From assembly GCF_018617485.1 (NCBI RefSeq), contig NZ_JACSKH010000002.1, positions 62,001 through 126,000 on the forward strand: a stretch of 64,000 nucleotides of DNA, given 5' to 3'. Made by a program: the position numbers and the translations under genes. Positions 51,937-59,409 of this stretch are shown one piece after another (position 1 is the stretch's first letter; each line of letters begins with the position of its first letter). The DNA is from Exiguobacterium sp. s124. Its GTDB lineage: Bacteria > Bacillota > Bacilli > Exiguobacteriales > Exiguobacteriaceae. The notes under the pieces were generated by a model. That model was not told where the DNA came from and made no database searches. It saw nothing but the letters and a program-made list of their open reading frames with translations.

Positions 51937-52735
51937 ATGCACGTTGGCGAATCGGTTTGACGGCTTGCTCCGTCTCCGATTTGTTCAAATATAAGTAACT
52001 TCCCGCAACGAACAACGCACCACCGACAATATTACCGAGTGTGGCGAAGAACAAATTGTAAAGGGCACCGCTGAAGGTGATGAGATCTGAAGGAACATAG
52101 TGGAGCGCAAGCGCGAAGACGCCCATGTTCGCAATCGAGTGCTCGAACCCGGCGGCAAAAAATACGACGACTGGAATCATCGTCAGCATAATCTTCGCGA
52201 CGTCATTGTTCGTTTTGAGCGGCATGAAGATGGCCAAACAGACGAGCACGTTACATAAGATCCCTTTCAGAAAAATCGCGAGGGCATCTCCACCGATTTT
52301 TTTCGTTGCGACGACGGCGAGTAAGTGCTCACTTGTCACTTCCCCCATACTATGGGCACCGATGACGAGCAAGGCCAGGATGATGGCACCAATCAAGTTA
52401 CCGACCCAACTGAGTCCCCATATTTTTGCTAAGTCTAGCCAAGCGACACGACCTCGTTTTGCACCGGTATAGAGATACATGGTGTTACTCGTAAAGAGTT
52501 CTCCACCCATCCACACGATGAAGACGAGTGCGACCGAGAAGCTCGCGCCGGCGATGAGCATCGTGCCGGGCACATCGATGAACATGTTTCCGACCGTGAA
52601 CGAGAAGACGACCCCGATTCCAATCAAAAACCCTGCGATGATTGAGCGTAGCATGTATTGCGAAAATGATTGCTGAAGCAAGGATGATTTTTTAAATGCG
52701 GCTTCTTCCATATAGTCGACGACTTGCTTTTCCAT
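51935..52735 (-). CDS. formate/nitrite transporter (FNT) family channel
   Basis: The start at 52735 follows AAAGGAGG. The 266-residue protein has six hydrophobic segments and the FNT features GGELFTSNT near 72, LSWVGNLIGA and LCNVLVCLAIF with FAAGFEHSIANM, which carries the gating-type His. It passes monovalent anions such as formate or nitrite. No nitrite reductase is adjacent, so formate export or uptake linked to fermentation is plausible. Single-gene unit. Confidence 0.9.
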   Translation of the reverse strand: MEKQVVDYMEEAAFKKSSLLQQSFSQYMLRSIIAGFLIGIGVVFSFTVGNMFIDVPGTMLIAGASFSVALVFIVWMGGELFTSNTMYLYTGAKRGRVAWLDLAKIWGLSWVGNLIGAIILALLVIGAHSMGEVTSEHLLAVVATKKIGGDALAIFLKGILCNVLVCLAIFMPLKTNNDVAKIMLTMIPVVVFFAAGFEHSIANMGVFALALHYVPSDLITFSGALYNLFFATLGNIVGGALFVAGSYLYLNKSETEQAVKPIRQRA

Positions 52736-52828
52736 AAAAAGACCTCCTTTAGACCCTTTCAGTCTAGGAGGTTGACATAAAGTTTGCAATTGTTTTCACA
52801 AACTTTCAAGAAGTTATCAAGAAACCGT

Positions 52829-53218
52829 TCACATCGTTGCCACGAGTTCAACTTTGATACGGTCCGGGTCTTCAAAAAACAGTGCTGTATAGTTCGGACC
52901 ACCTGCGTGAGGGAAACGGTCCGCATACAATTCGCGAAACCCGTGTGATGTGAGCTGTTGTCGAATTTCTTCTAATTGCTCGAGTGATGAGGCATGAAAC
53001 GCCAAATGATTCAGACCAGTCTTTTTTCGATGATAGGGCGGAGAAAGGTGATCTTCCTCTGTCTGGACGAAAACGAGATATGTATCTCCGTAACGATAGC
53101 TCCGACCTTCTGGCCACGATTGGTAAAGTGTGTACGCCAGTTGGTCACAGAGGAGCCATTCCCAGGCACGCACACTGTCATCAAGGTTGGATACGTACAG
53201 TTCAACATGGTGAAGCAT
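52829..53218 (-). CDS. VOC (glyoxalase-fold) family protein
   Basis: The start at 53218 follows AAAGGA by 8 bases. The 129-residue protein has the beta-alpha-beta-beta-beta modules: LHHVELYVSN (metal His near 3), FVQTEED near 50, LNHLAFHASS with His near 70 and a terminal DRIKVELVAT with Glu. It may bind a divalent metal and act on a dioxygen or epoxide substrate. It is not closely similar to the VOC protein at 20909. The function is unassigned. Confidence 0.78.
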   Translation of the reverse strand: MLHHVELYVSNLDDSVRAWEWLLCDQLAYTLYQSWPEGRSYRYGDTYLVFVQTEEDHLSPPYHRKKTGLNHLAFHASSLEQLEEIRQQLTSHGFRELYADRFPHAGGPNYTALFFEDPDRIKVELVATM

Positions 53219-53298
53219 GAGAATCATCCTTTCGATGGACGTTTGAAATCGGTCCGTTCGGTATAATTGAACTATACAACGAATGGGGGAGGAAGCAT

Positions 53299-54417
53299 AT
53301 GGATCGGACAGGGCTCGTCTCGAATATTTTGATTGCCGGGAAGACCGGTGTCGGAAAGAGTGCGTTCATCAATTATATATACGGTCATGACGTCGCCGAA
53401 TCGCGTGCCGGAAGTCCGGTCACCGCAGAAGGGCTTCATGAATACGAGTATTACGATTTAGAGCGAGGCATCTTATTTCGTTTCTTTGATACGTGGGGGC
53501 TTGAAGCAGACCGTTCCGAAGAATGGCATCAAGCTATCCTATCCATTGTTCATCAGCGCGAAGGTGCCCTCGATATCGCAGAGTGGTTTCACACCATCTA
53601 TTATTTGTTGTCCGTGCAATCAGGACGTGTCGAGGCATACGAGCTCGAGGCGATTTTAAAGCCGTTATATGAGCGGGGGAGCAACGTCACCCTCATCCTG
53701 ACCAACTTCAACGAGGAAGACCCGATGAGCGTACAGAAGGCGGAAGCGATGGAGCGGGTGCTATTACGCGAACTTCCGATTGAAGAAGGAGACATCATCC
53801 GTGTCAACAGTGTCGAAAAGAAGTTACTGACGGGGAAACGTGTCCCGGTGAGAGGGTACGAAGAGGTGTGGAAACGGAATCGAACGAACTTGTGGAAAGA
53901 CATTGAACGAAAACTTCCCATCAATCTGACGAATCATCTCATAGAAGAATTGGAAGATTGGCGCATTCGAAGTATCACGTCAGCGGAAAAAATTCGCATG
54001 CTGACTCCGCAAGCGATGATCAGTTGGAAAGCCCGGAACATTGAAAAAGATTTAGAGAAAACGCTCGAGCAGGCGGCCGTGACGACGGAAGACGCGATGG
54101 CAGAAGGGGTGCGTCACTATATCCAACTCATGCAGCGGTATCCGCTAGTCGGTGAGCAAGCCGATCATCTATTTAGAACGAGACGAGTCGAGCTCGGATT
54201 TGACTATTCGTTCGGGAAAACAGTCCGAAAGATGGTTCTCGGAATGATTCCTGGGGTGCACTTCATCTACTGGGCATTCAAGCGCCGAACGGCAGAACGA
54301 GGCATCAAAAAGGCCATCAATCAACAATATGCATCTGTGAAACAAACGATTGAAGAAGAGATTCGACGTGGCTTTGAGCGCGAGATGCGTCAACTTGGTC
54401 AAACGCTCAACTCATAA
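53299..54417 (+). CDS. P-loop GTPase, first of a tandem pair
   Basis: The start follows GGGGGAGG. The 372-residue protein has G1 GKTGVGKS (14-21), G3 DTWG near 74 and G4 TNFN near 142 inside a TRAFAC-class GTPase, then a helical C-terminal region with one hydrophobic stretch (VLGMIPGVHFIYWAF, about 312-326) and a basic amphipathic tail. It resembles dynamin- or IRG-like membrane GTPases more than translation factors. The next gene, 14 bases later, encodes a second such GTPase, implying a two-component complex. Not a recognised named gene. Confidence 0.75.
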   Translation: MDRTGLVSNILIAGKTGVGKSAFINYIYGHDVAESRAGSPVTAEGLHEYEYYDLERGILFRFFDTWGLEADRSEEWHQAILSIVHQREGALDIAEWFHTIYYLLSVQSGRVEAYELEAILKPLYERGSNVTLILTNFNEEDPMSVQKAEAMERVLLRELPIEEGDIIRVNSVEKKLLTGKRVPVRGYEEVWKRNRTNLWKDIERKLPINLTNHLIEELEDWRIRSITSAEKIRMLTPQAMISWKARNIEKDLEKTLEQAAVTTEDAMAEGVRHYIQLMQRYPLVGEQADHLFRTRRVELGFDYSFGKTVRKMVLGMIPGVHFIYWAFKRRTAERGIKKAINQQYASVKQTIEEEIRRGFEREMRQLGQTLNS

Positions 54418-54431
54418 AGGGGGAAACGAGA

Positions 54432-55574
54432 ATGGAATCGACAAAACGGTTTGATTTTAAAGAATATGATTTAAAAGCGGAGCTCGATCGCCTTCGTGGC
54501 AATGTGAAGAAACCAAACATCCTCATCGCAGGAGCGACCGGGGCTGGGAAAAGCTCAGTCGTGAACCATGTGTTCGGTCGTGATTTGACGAAGGTGGCGG
54601 CGGGGGAGCCAGTCACTCGAGGAATTCACCAATATAAGAGTGAGGATATTGCGGTCACGTTGTTTGATAGTGAAGGATATGAAATCGGCAGCGCACGGCA
54701 GCAACATTATGAGGAAGAAGTCATCGGTTTTGTGGAGAACGCAAAGCGACAAGAGGCAACGAATCGAATCCATCTTGTATGGTACACGATCAACGCTGCG
54801 ACAAAACGTGTCACGCCGCTCGACAAGACGCTCATTCGTCGTCTACGTGAATCGACCGCTGTCGCTGTCTTATTTACACAAATCGACCAAGTCGATTTGG
54901 ATGAACTGACGGCGCTACGAAATGAACTAGATGAGGTCGTATCAGAGGAATCCGTCTTCCAAGTCAGCATTTCCCCGGAAATATTGAATGATGAGACGTT
55001 ACGACAGTATGTCGATTGGGAACGGTTGATTGTGTGGTCGGTCGAACAGTTAGACACTTCATTACAGGAAGGACTCTTGATGGAGATTCAGGCAGAGAGT
55101 GAAGCGATGCTCAAGTTGAAACGGAAGAAAGCGAATCGAATCATCTCAGGCTATGTGGCGAGTGCGGGGACTGCTGCGGCAGTGCCACTTCCATTCGCAG
55201 ATGCCGTGGCATTGACACCGATTCAAGTGACGATGAGCGTCCACCTGTTCCGTTATTGGGGTGTGAAGGCGAGTGACGATTTACTGAAGACACTCATTGG
55301 AAGCACGATCATCCCACAAATCGGTCGTACGCTATCGAAGACGCTACTATTGAACGTAATGAAATTCTTCCCTGGAGCGAACGCCGCAGCTGGTGTCATT
55401 AATGCAACTGTCGCCTCGGGGATCACGTGGGCGATAGGACTCGCCATCAACGAAATTGCTTATCGAAATGCGATGGACTCCTCAAAAACAATCGAGCAGT
55501 TGTTGAATCAAGAGTTCGGCTCCTTGTTTGAAAAGTTCCTGAAACAAACTCCGAAGTCGGATCAACCATCTTAA
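54432..55574 (+). CDS. P-loop GTPase with C-terminal DUF697-type membrane domain, second of a tandem pair
   Basis: The start follows GGGGGAAACGAG. The 380-residue protein has G1 GATGAGKSS (34-42), G3 DSEG near 77 and G4 TQID near 150, then a C-terminal region (about 235-345) with YVASAGTAAAVPLPFADAVALTP and two or three hydrophobic helices typical of DUF697/YcjF-like proteins. Such proteins bind membranes and are linked to envelope or stress functions. It is close to the first GTPase in layout but not in sequence. The pair is unassigned and is the clearest candidate for an undescribed system here. Confidence 0.78.
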   Translation: MESTKRFDFKEYDLKAELDRLRGNVKKPNILIAGATGAGKSSVVNHVFGRDLTKVAAGEPVTRGIHQYKSEDIAVTLFDSEGYEIGSARQQHYEEEVIGFVENAKRQEATNRIHLVWYTINAATKRVTPLDKTLIRRLRESTAVAVLFTQIDQVDLDELTALRNELDEVVSEESVFQVSISPEILNDETLRQYVDWERLIVWSVEQLDTSLQEGLLMEIQAESEAMLKLKRKKANRIISGYVASAGTAAAVPLPFADAVALTPIQVTMSVHLFRYWGVKASDDLLKTLIGSTIIPQIGRTLSKTLLLNVMKFFPGANAAAGVINATVASGITWAIGLAINEIAYRNAMDSSKTIEQLLNQEFGSLFEKFLKQTPKSDQPS

Positions 55575-55622
55575 CGGCTCCCTTTTGTTAGACTACAAGT
55601 AAGTGTAGAGAGGGGGAGAAAG

Positions 55623-56585
55623 ATGAAAAAACGAATCTATATTACGCGGCGTTTGCCGGAAGAAGCAGTCGCGCCACTTCGTGACCATTATGATGTACGT
55701 ATGTGGGAACATGAGGGGGAAAGTGTCCCACGTGAGGTTCTTTTAGAAGAGGTGGCAAGTGCACATGCACTGTGGACGATGCTCAGTGACACGATTGACC
55801 GCGAGGTATTTGAACGTGCAACGAATTTAGAGGTCGTTTCCAACTTGGCTGTCGGCTATAACAACATCGACTTGAACGCAGCGAAAGAGAAGGGAGTCAT
55901 CGTGACGAATACTCCGGACGTTTTGACCGAAACGACAGCGGACTTGACGTTTGGACTCATGATGATGACGGCACGGCGTCTCGGTGAGGCAGAGCGTGAT
56001 TTACGTGCTGGCGAGTGGAAGTCTTGGCTGCCGATGGGGTATGTCGGGATGGACCTTTATCAAGCGAAGCTCGGCATTATCGGCATGGGACGGATTGGTG
56101 AGGCGGTCGCACGACGGGCACGAGGGTTTGATATGGAGGTGCTGTATCACAACCGGACGCGTCGTCATGAGTCGGAGTCGATGTACGGCTTCACGTATGC
56201 GGAAATCAATGAACTGTTGACGAAATCTGATTTCGTCGTCGTTCTCGCTCCGCTCACGGATGAGACTCGAGGCATGCTCGGAGCTGAGGAGTTTGCCAAG
56301 ATGAAAGAAACGTCGATTTTCATCAATGTGGCTCGTGGAGAGATCATCGATGAACAGGCGTTGTATGAGGCACTCAAGGCGAAGAAAATTTGGGGAGCGG
56401 GACTCGACGTGTTCACGAAAGAACCGGTCAATCTCGATCATCCGCTATTGACGCTTCCGAACGTGACGACACTGCCGCATATCGGGAGTGCCTCGATTCG
56501 AACGCGTCTCGCGATGATGGCGTTGAACCGAGACGCTATCGTGAACGTGCTGGAAGGAAAAGAACCGAAGAATCGATTGACGTAA
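55623..56585 (+). CDS. D-isomer-specific 2-hydroxyacid dehydrogenase (glyoxylate/hydroxypyruvate reductase type)
   Basis: The 320-residue enzyme starts behind AGAGGGGG. The NAD-binding motif is GIIGMGRIGEAVARRA near 152, substrate-binding SNLAVGYNNID near 76, catalytic Arg in NVARGEIIDE near 240 and the His in LPHIGSAS near 287. It reduces glyoxylate, hydroxypyruvate or another 2-keto acid. It forms a single-gene unit ending at a strong terminator. The substrate is inferred from similarity to GyaR. Confidence 0.9.
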   Translation: MKKRIYITRRLPEEAVAPLRDHYDVRMWEHEGESVPREVLLEEVASAHALWTMLSDTIDREVFERATNLEVVSNLAVGYNNIDLNAAKEKGVIVTNTPDVLTETTADLTFGLMMMTARRLGEAERDLRAGEWKSWLPMGYVGMDLYQAKLGIIGMGRIGEAVARRARGFDMEVLYHNRTRRHESESMYGFTYAEINELLTKSDFVVVLAPLTDETRGMLGAEEFAKMKETSIFINVARGEIIDEQALYEALKAKKIWGAGLDVFTKEPVNLDHPLLTLPNVTTLPHIGSASIRTRLAMMALNRDAIVNVLEGKEPKNRLT

Positions 56586-56587
56586 AT

Positions 56588-56615
56588 AGAGCCTGACGCG
56601 GACGCGTCAGGCTCT
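56588..56615. terminator. bidirectional terminator after the hydroxyacid dehydrogenase gene
   Basis: AGAGCCTGACGC pairs perfectly with GCGTCAGGCTCT around a 4-base loop. It lies between convergent genes. Confidence 0.85.
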
Positions 56616-56623
56616 TCTTATAA

Positions 56624-57229
56624 TTAAAAACGTCGAATGTTGTCTGGGTCTTCGACGTCATTTCGGTAAGCACGATCATCGAGACCACGTAGTTTTTCTT
56701 CTCGGTCAGGTTTCTTCGTTTCTTCGTCTAATTTATCTTGTTCTGGGTCCACCGGGTGACTTGGATCGACCGTCTGGGCTTCATGATAAGGTTTCGAATC
56801 GATCTCTAATCCGTCGTCTGTATGACTACCGAGATGAGTGGATGATGCGTCTTGATACGGTTTCGCGTCAACCGTCATCCCGTCCTGATGACGACGTTCA
56901 AAATCTTCATCGACGTAAACGAGAATTTTACCGGCCTCGACATCGTCATAGTGACGTTTCACTTCATCTTCGCTAAGTCCCATATTTCGTAAACCGGCAT
57001 GAACATCTTCATGTCCGCTTAAGAAGGATCGGACCTTATCGAACCAACTTGTATGATGTGCAGCTTCCGTATGAACGTCTGTGTCCCGTCTCAAAATCGA
57101 TACGTTGTCTTCATGCTTCGTGACGACGTAAATGTGTGAGTCCTCGTACCCTTTTGCGCGTAACTCTTCAATTTTTCCAAGCGCCGCATCTTGTGTGTCG
57201 TGCATACTGATGAATCGTTTCTCGTTCAT
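56624..57229 (-). CDS. general-stress YflT-domain protein, second copy
   Basis: The 201-residue protein has the YflT/GSP17M domain (1-105, VVTKHEDNVSILRRDTDV, GLSEDEVKRHYDDVEAGKILVYV) and a long acidic, proline- and Asp-rich disordered tail with repeated KPYQDA/KPYHEA. It starts behind AAGGAGGAG. The domain is found in general stress proteins of unknown mechanism. It lies 12 bases after the paralogue at 57242, probably co-transcribed. Confidence 0.85.
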   Translation of the reverse strand: MNEKRFISMHDTQDAALGKIEELRAKGYEDSHIYVVTKHEDNVSILRRDTDVHTEAAHHTSWFDKVRSFLSGHEDVHAGLRNMGLSEDEVKRHYDDVEAGKILVYVDEDFERRHQDGMTVDAKPYQDASSTHLGSHTDDGLEIDSKPYHEAQTVDPSHPVDPEQDKLDEETKKPDREEKLRGLDDRAYRNDVEDPDNIRRF

Positions 57230-57241
57230 AGTAACTCCTCC

Positions 57242-57757
57242 TTATAGTCGTCGATGGTCTTCTAAACCTGAATGTCCGCGAACAATCGGGTCATCCTTTG
57301 TACCTTTTGGTTCCTCGTCATGGTCGTTGAATGGTTTCGCGTCAAACGCGATTCCATCTGCCTCTTCCCCTTTGTCATGATCGAGTTCGCTATCTTTTTT
57401 ATACATATTCGGATAGCGGTCGTACGAATGGCGATCGACATAGAGTAAAATCTGACCTTCATCGATGGCGTCATAGTATTGCTCCGCCTCTGCATCGCTA
57501 AGGCCCATGTTGCGCAGCTCGTCACGGATACGGTCACTTCCATGTAGGAATGCTTTGACGCGATCGAGCAAATTCACATCTCGAACCCCAGCCTCGGCAT
57601 TTACATCCGTATGGTCACGTAAAGCAGAGATTTCCCCATCTCGTTTGGCGACGACATGCATATTTTTCTCGGCTTCCCCTGCAGCCCTTAATTCATCTAC
57701 TTTATGCATGACTTCTTGTTCCGTCTGAAACAGACCAATCATTTTACGTTCTGACAT
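57242..57757 (-). CDS. general-stress YflT-domain protein, first copy
   Basis: The 171-residue protein has the YflT domain (1-105: VVAKRDGEISALRDHTDV, GLSDAEAEQYYDAIDEGQILLYV) and a shorter acidic tail that shares the KPF/KPY motif with its neighbour, so the two arose by duplication. It starts behind AAGGGGG. A weak sigma-B-like promoter lies upstream. Its molecular role is unknown. Confidence 0.85.
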   Translation of the reverse strand: MSERKMIGLFQTEQEVMHKVDELRAAGEAEKNMHVVAKRDGEISALRDHTDVNAEAGVRDVNLLDRVKAFLHGSDRIRDELRNMGLSDAEAEQYYDAIDEGQILLYVDRHSYDRYPNMYKKDSELDHDKGEEADGIAFDAKPFNDHDEEPKGTKDDPIVRGHSGLEDHRRL

Positions 57758-57809
57758 CGAATACCCCCTTAGATTTTGTCACTCTTCAATTAGCGTCACA
57801 ATAGGAGTA

Positions 57810-57835
57810 ATTTCCGTTCTGTCCAAAATCGAAAC
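57810..57835 (-). promoter_or_regulatory. weak sigma-B-like promoter of the YflT-domain pair
   Basis: On the minus strand GTTTCG and GGAAAT are spaced by 14 bases, matching sigma-B consensus at 4 of 6 positions each. Confidence 0.3.
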
Positions 57836-57840
57836 AAAAA

Positions 57841-57866
57841 ACGCCATCTCCTTAAAGGAGTGGCGT
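57841..57866 (-). terminator. terminator of the membrane-protein/mgsA unit
   Basis: On the minus strand ACGCCACTCC pairs with GGAGATGGCGT (one bulge) around a 5-base loop, followed by TTTTTTG. Confidence 0.8.
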
Positions 57867-57868
57867 GG

Positions 57869-58771
57869 TTAGTAGTAAAGCATGAGCGTGTCGTCACCGA
57901 GTGAACAACGTGTGCTCTTCCAGACGAATTCAATCAACGTCCAGATGGCCATAAAGCCGCTGATTGCCAAGAGAATGAGGGCATACAGTGGAGTCAATTG
58001 AATGACAAACGACCAACCGAGCATCATTAAAAGCGGTTGAATCAAAAAGATGGATGTAACGTAGACGACTACAATGAGTAGAGCAAATGCGATTCGTCTT
58101 CCGAGCGTTTGGATGTGGTGCCGAAAGCGGGTCAATACACCAAAGATGGCACCAGTCACGAGGACGGGTAACAGGAAGGCTAAATAATCTACTGGATAAG
58201 TCGACATTGGGGCAGTGAATAACCGTCCGCTAAATACATCGTCGATGACGAGCAGTAAGTTGGCGTAGGAAAATGCCAAAATCATACCGAGCAACCAGCC
58301 AAATCGGTTCCAAATCGCACGTGACGATTTGAGTGCTTCGATTTTTGTATAGGCGAGGAATGCAAGGTCTCGTACTTCAATCTCTTTTAATGAGAGTTTC
58401 GCTTCATCCAGTTGATTGACGGCCCAATCGAAATCTCGATTCGCCTGAGCTTTTTCATGAGGTTTTAATTCATCCGAGGCCTCGATCAAAACGTGGTAAC
58501 GACGTCGATATTCTTCATTTGTTTCTGGTTGTTCAATGAGGAAACGAGCATACTCGTGCGGATCTTGGTTTAAGAGGCCGTCTAACGACTGTCCACTTTT
58601 CTCCGCATGGCGGATGTAGCCGGCGAGTGCCAGCAAGAGGCGGTCCGCTTCCGCCTCATTTCCAACTAGTTCAATCAGGCGCTTTCGCACTTCGTTAAAA
58701 AACTGTTGGACGTTCGGGTCGTGAATCATATTCGGTTCCAGGGAGATTCCTCTCCTTTCTTGGTTTGTCAT
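57869..58771 (-). CDS. multi-pass membrane protein downstream of mgsA
   Basis: The gene overlaps the end of mgsA by a few bases and has no clear ribosome site before the ATG at 58771 (300 residues), so translation may be coupled or may start at a later codon after AAAGGAGAGG. Residues 1-150 are soluble and helical (NEVRKRLIELVGNEAEADRLLLALAG), and 165-295 carry four hydrophobic segments. I do not recognise the family. The context suggests co-expression with methylglyoxal synthase, but no mechanism is evident. Confidence 0.6.
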   Translation of the reverse strand: MTNQERRGISLEPNMIHDPNVQQFFNEVRKRLIELVGNEAEADRLLLALAGYIRHAEKSGQSLDGLLNQDPHEYARFLIEQPETNEEYRRRYHVLIEASDELKPHEKAQANRDFDWAVNQLDEAKLSLKEIEVRDLAFLAYTKIEALKSSRAIWNRFGWLLGMILAFSYANLLLVIDDVFSGRLFTAPMSTYPVDYLAFLLPVLVTGAIFGVLTRFRHHIQTLGRRIAFALLIVVVYVTSIFLIQPLLMMLGWSFVIQLTPLYALILLAISGFMAIWTLIEFVWKSTRCSLGDDTLMLYY

Positions 58772-58773
58772 GG

Positions 58774-59187
58774 TCACGCAGGTGGTTCGTCATTATGAGA
58801 AAGTTTGAGCGACTCAAAATCACCTTGTTCGATGCTTCGAATCAAAATCTCACTTCCGCCCATGTTTGTTGAAAGGGGGATGGAATAAACGTCACACAGA
58901 CGCATCAATGCGCTCACATCTGGTTCGTGAGGTTGGGCAGTCAATGGATCTCGGAAGAAGATGATCATATCCATCTCTCCACGTGCGACGGCAGCTCCAA
59001 TTTCTTGGTCCCCTCCAAGCGGTCCTGAGCGGAAACAATGCACCGGTAACCCGGTCGCTTCCGCAATCCGTTTACCTGTCGTACCCGTTGCGAACAATTG
59101 ATGTTTTTCTAGAATATGTGCATACGTTTTAATGAGGACAATCAAATCGTCTTTCTTTTTGTCGTGAGCCACTAAAGCGATGTTCAT
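58774..59187 (-). CDS. mgsA: methylglyoxal synthase
   Basis: The 137-residue protein has the MgsA features [24 protein letters not shown] near 34, [12 protein letters not shown] near 54 and [14 protein letters not shown] near 77, containing the catalytic Asp residues. It converts dihydroxyacetone phosphate to methylglyoxal, relieving phosphosugar build-up. It starts behind AGGAGG and overlaps the membrane protein gene. The product is toxic, which fits the aldehyde-handling genes elsewhere in the window. Confidence 0.95.
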   Translation of the reverse strand: MNIALVAHDKKKDDLIVLIKTYAHILEKHQLFATGTTGKRIAEATGLPVHCFRSGPLGGDQEIGAAVARGEMDMIIFFRDPLTAQPHEPDVSALMRLCDVYSIPLSTNMGGSEILIRSIEQGDFESLKLSHNDEPPA

Positions 59188-59323
59188 TCGAATTCCTCCT
59201 AAAATGACTTCTCATGTTATTCGTATCATATCTCGAGTGATTTGACACGAGTTCTCTCTTAACTAACGTACCCAATTCCGATAAATCGTAATAGTCATGT
59301 AAACGAGTTGTTATGTGCATGAT

Positions 59324-59349
59324 GTTTGATGATTTTGAAATATAGGTAT
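59324..59349 (+). promoter_or_regulatory. sigma-B-like promoter of the mechanosensitive channel gene
   Basis: GTTTGA (59324-59329) and AGGTAT (59344-59349) are spaced by 14 bases, against the sigma-B consensus GTTTAA-N14-GGGTAT with 5 of 6 matches each. It is the best sigma-B candidate in the window. Confidence 0.55.
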
Positions 59350-59409
59350 TTAAAGAAGGAGCACTGTTAAGGAAAAGCAATCATTTCATAAAAAAAGGAG
59401 GAAGATTCG

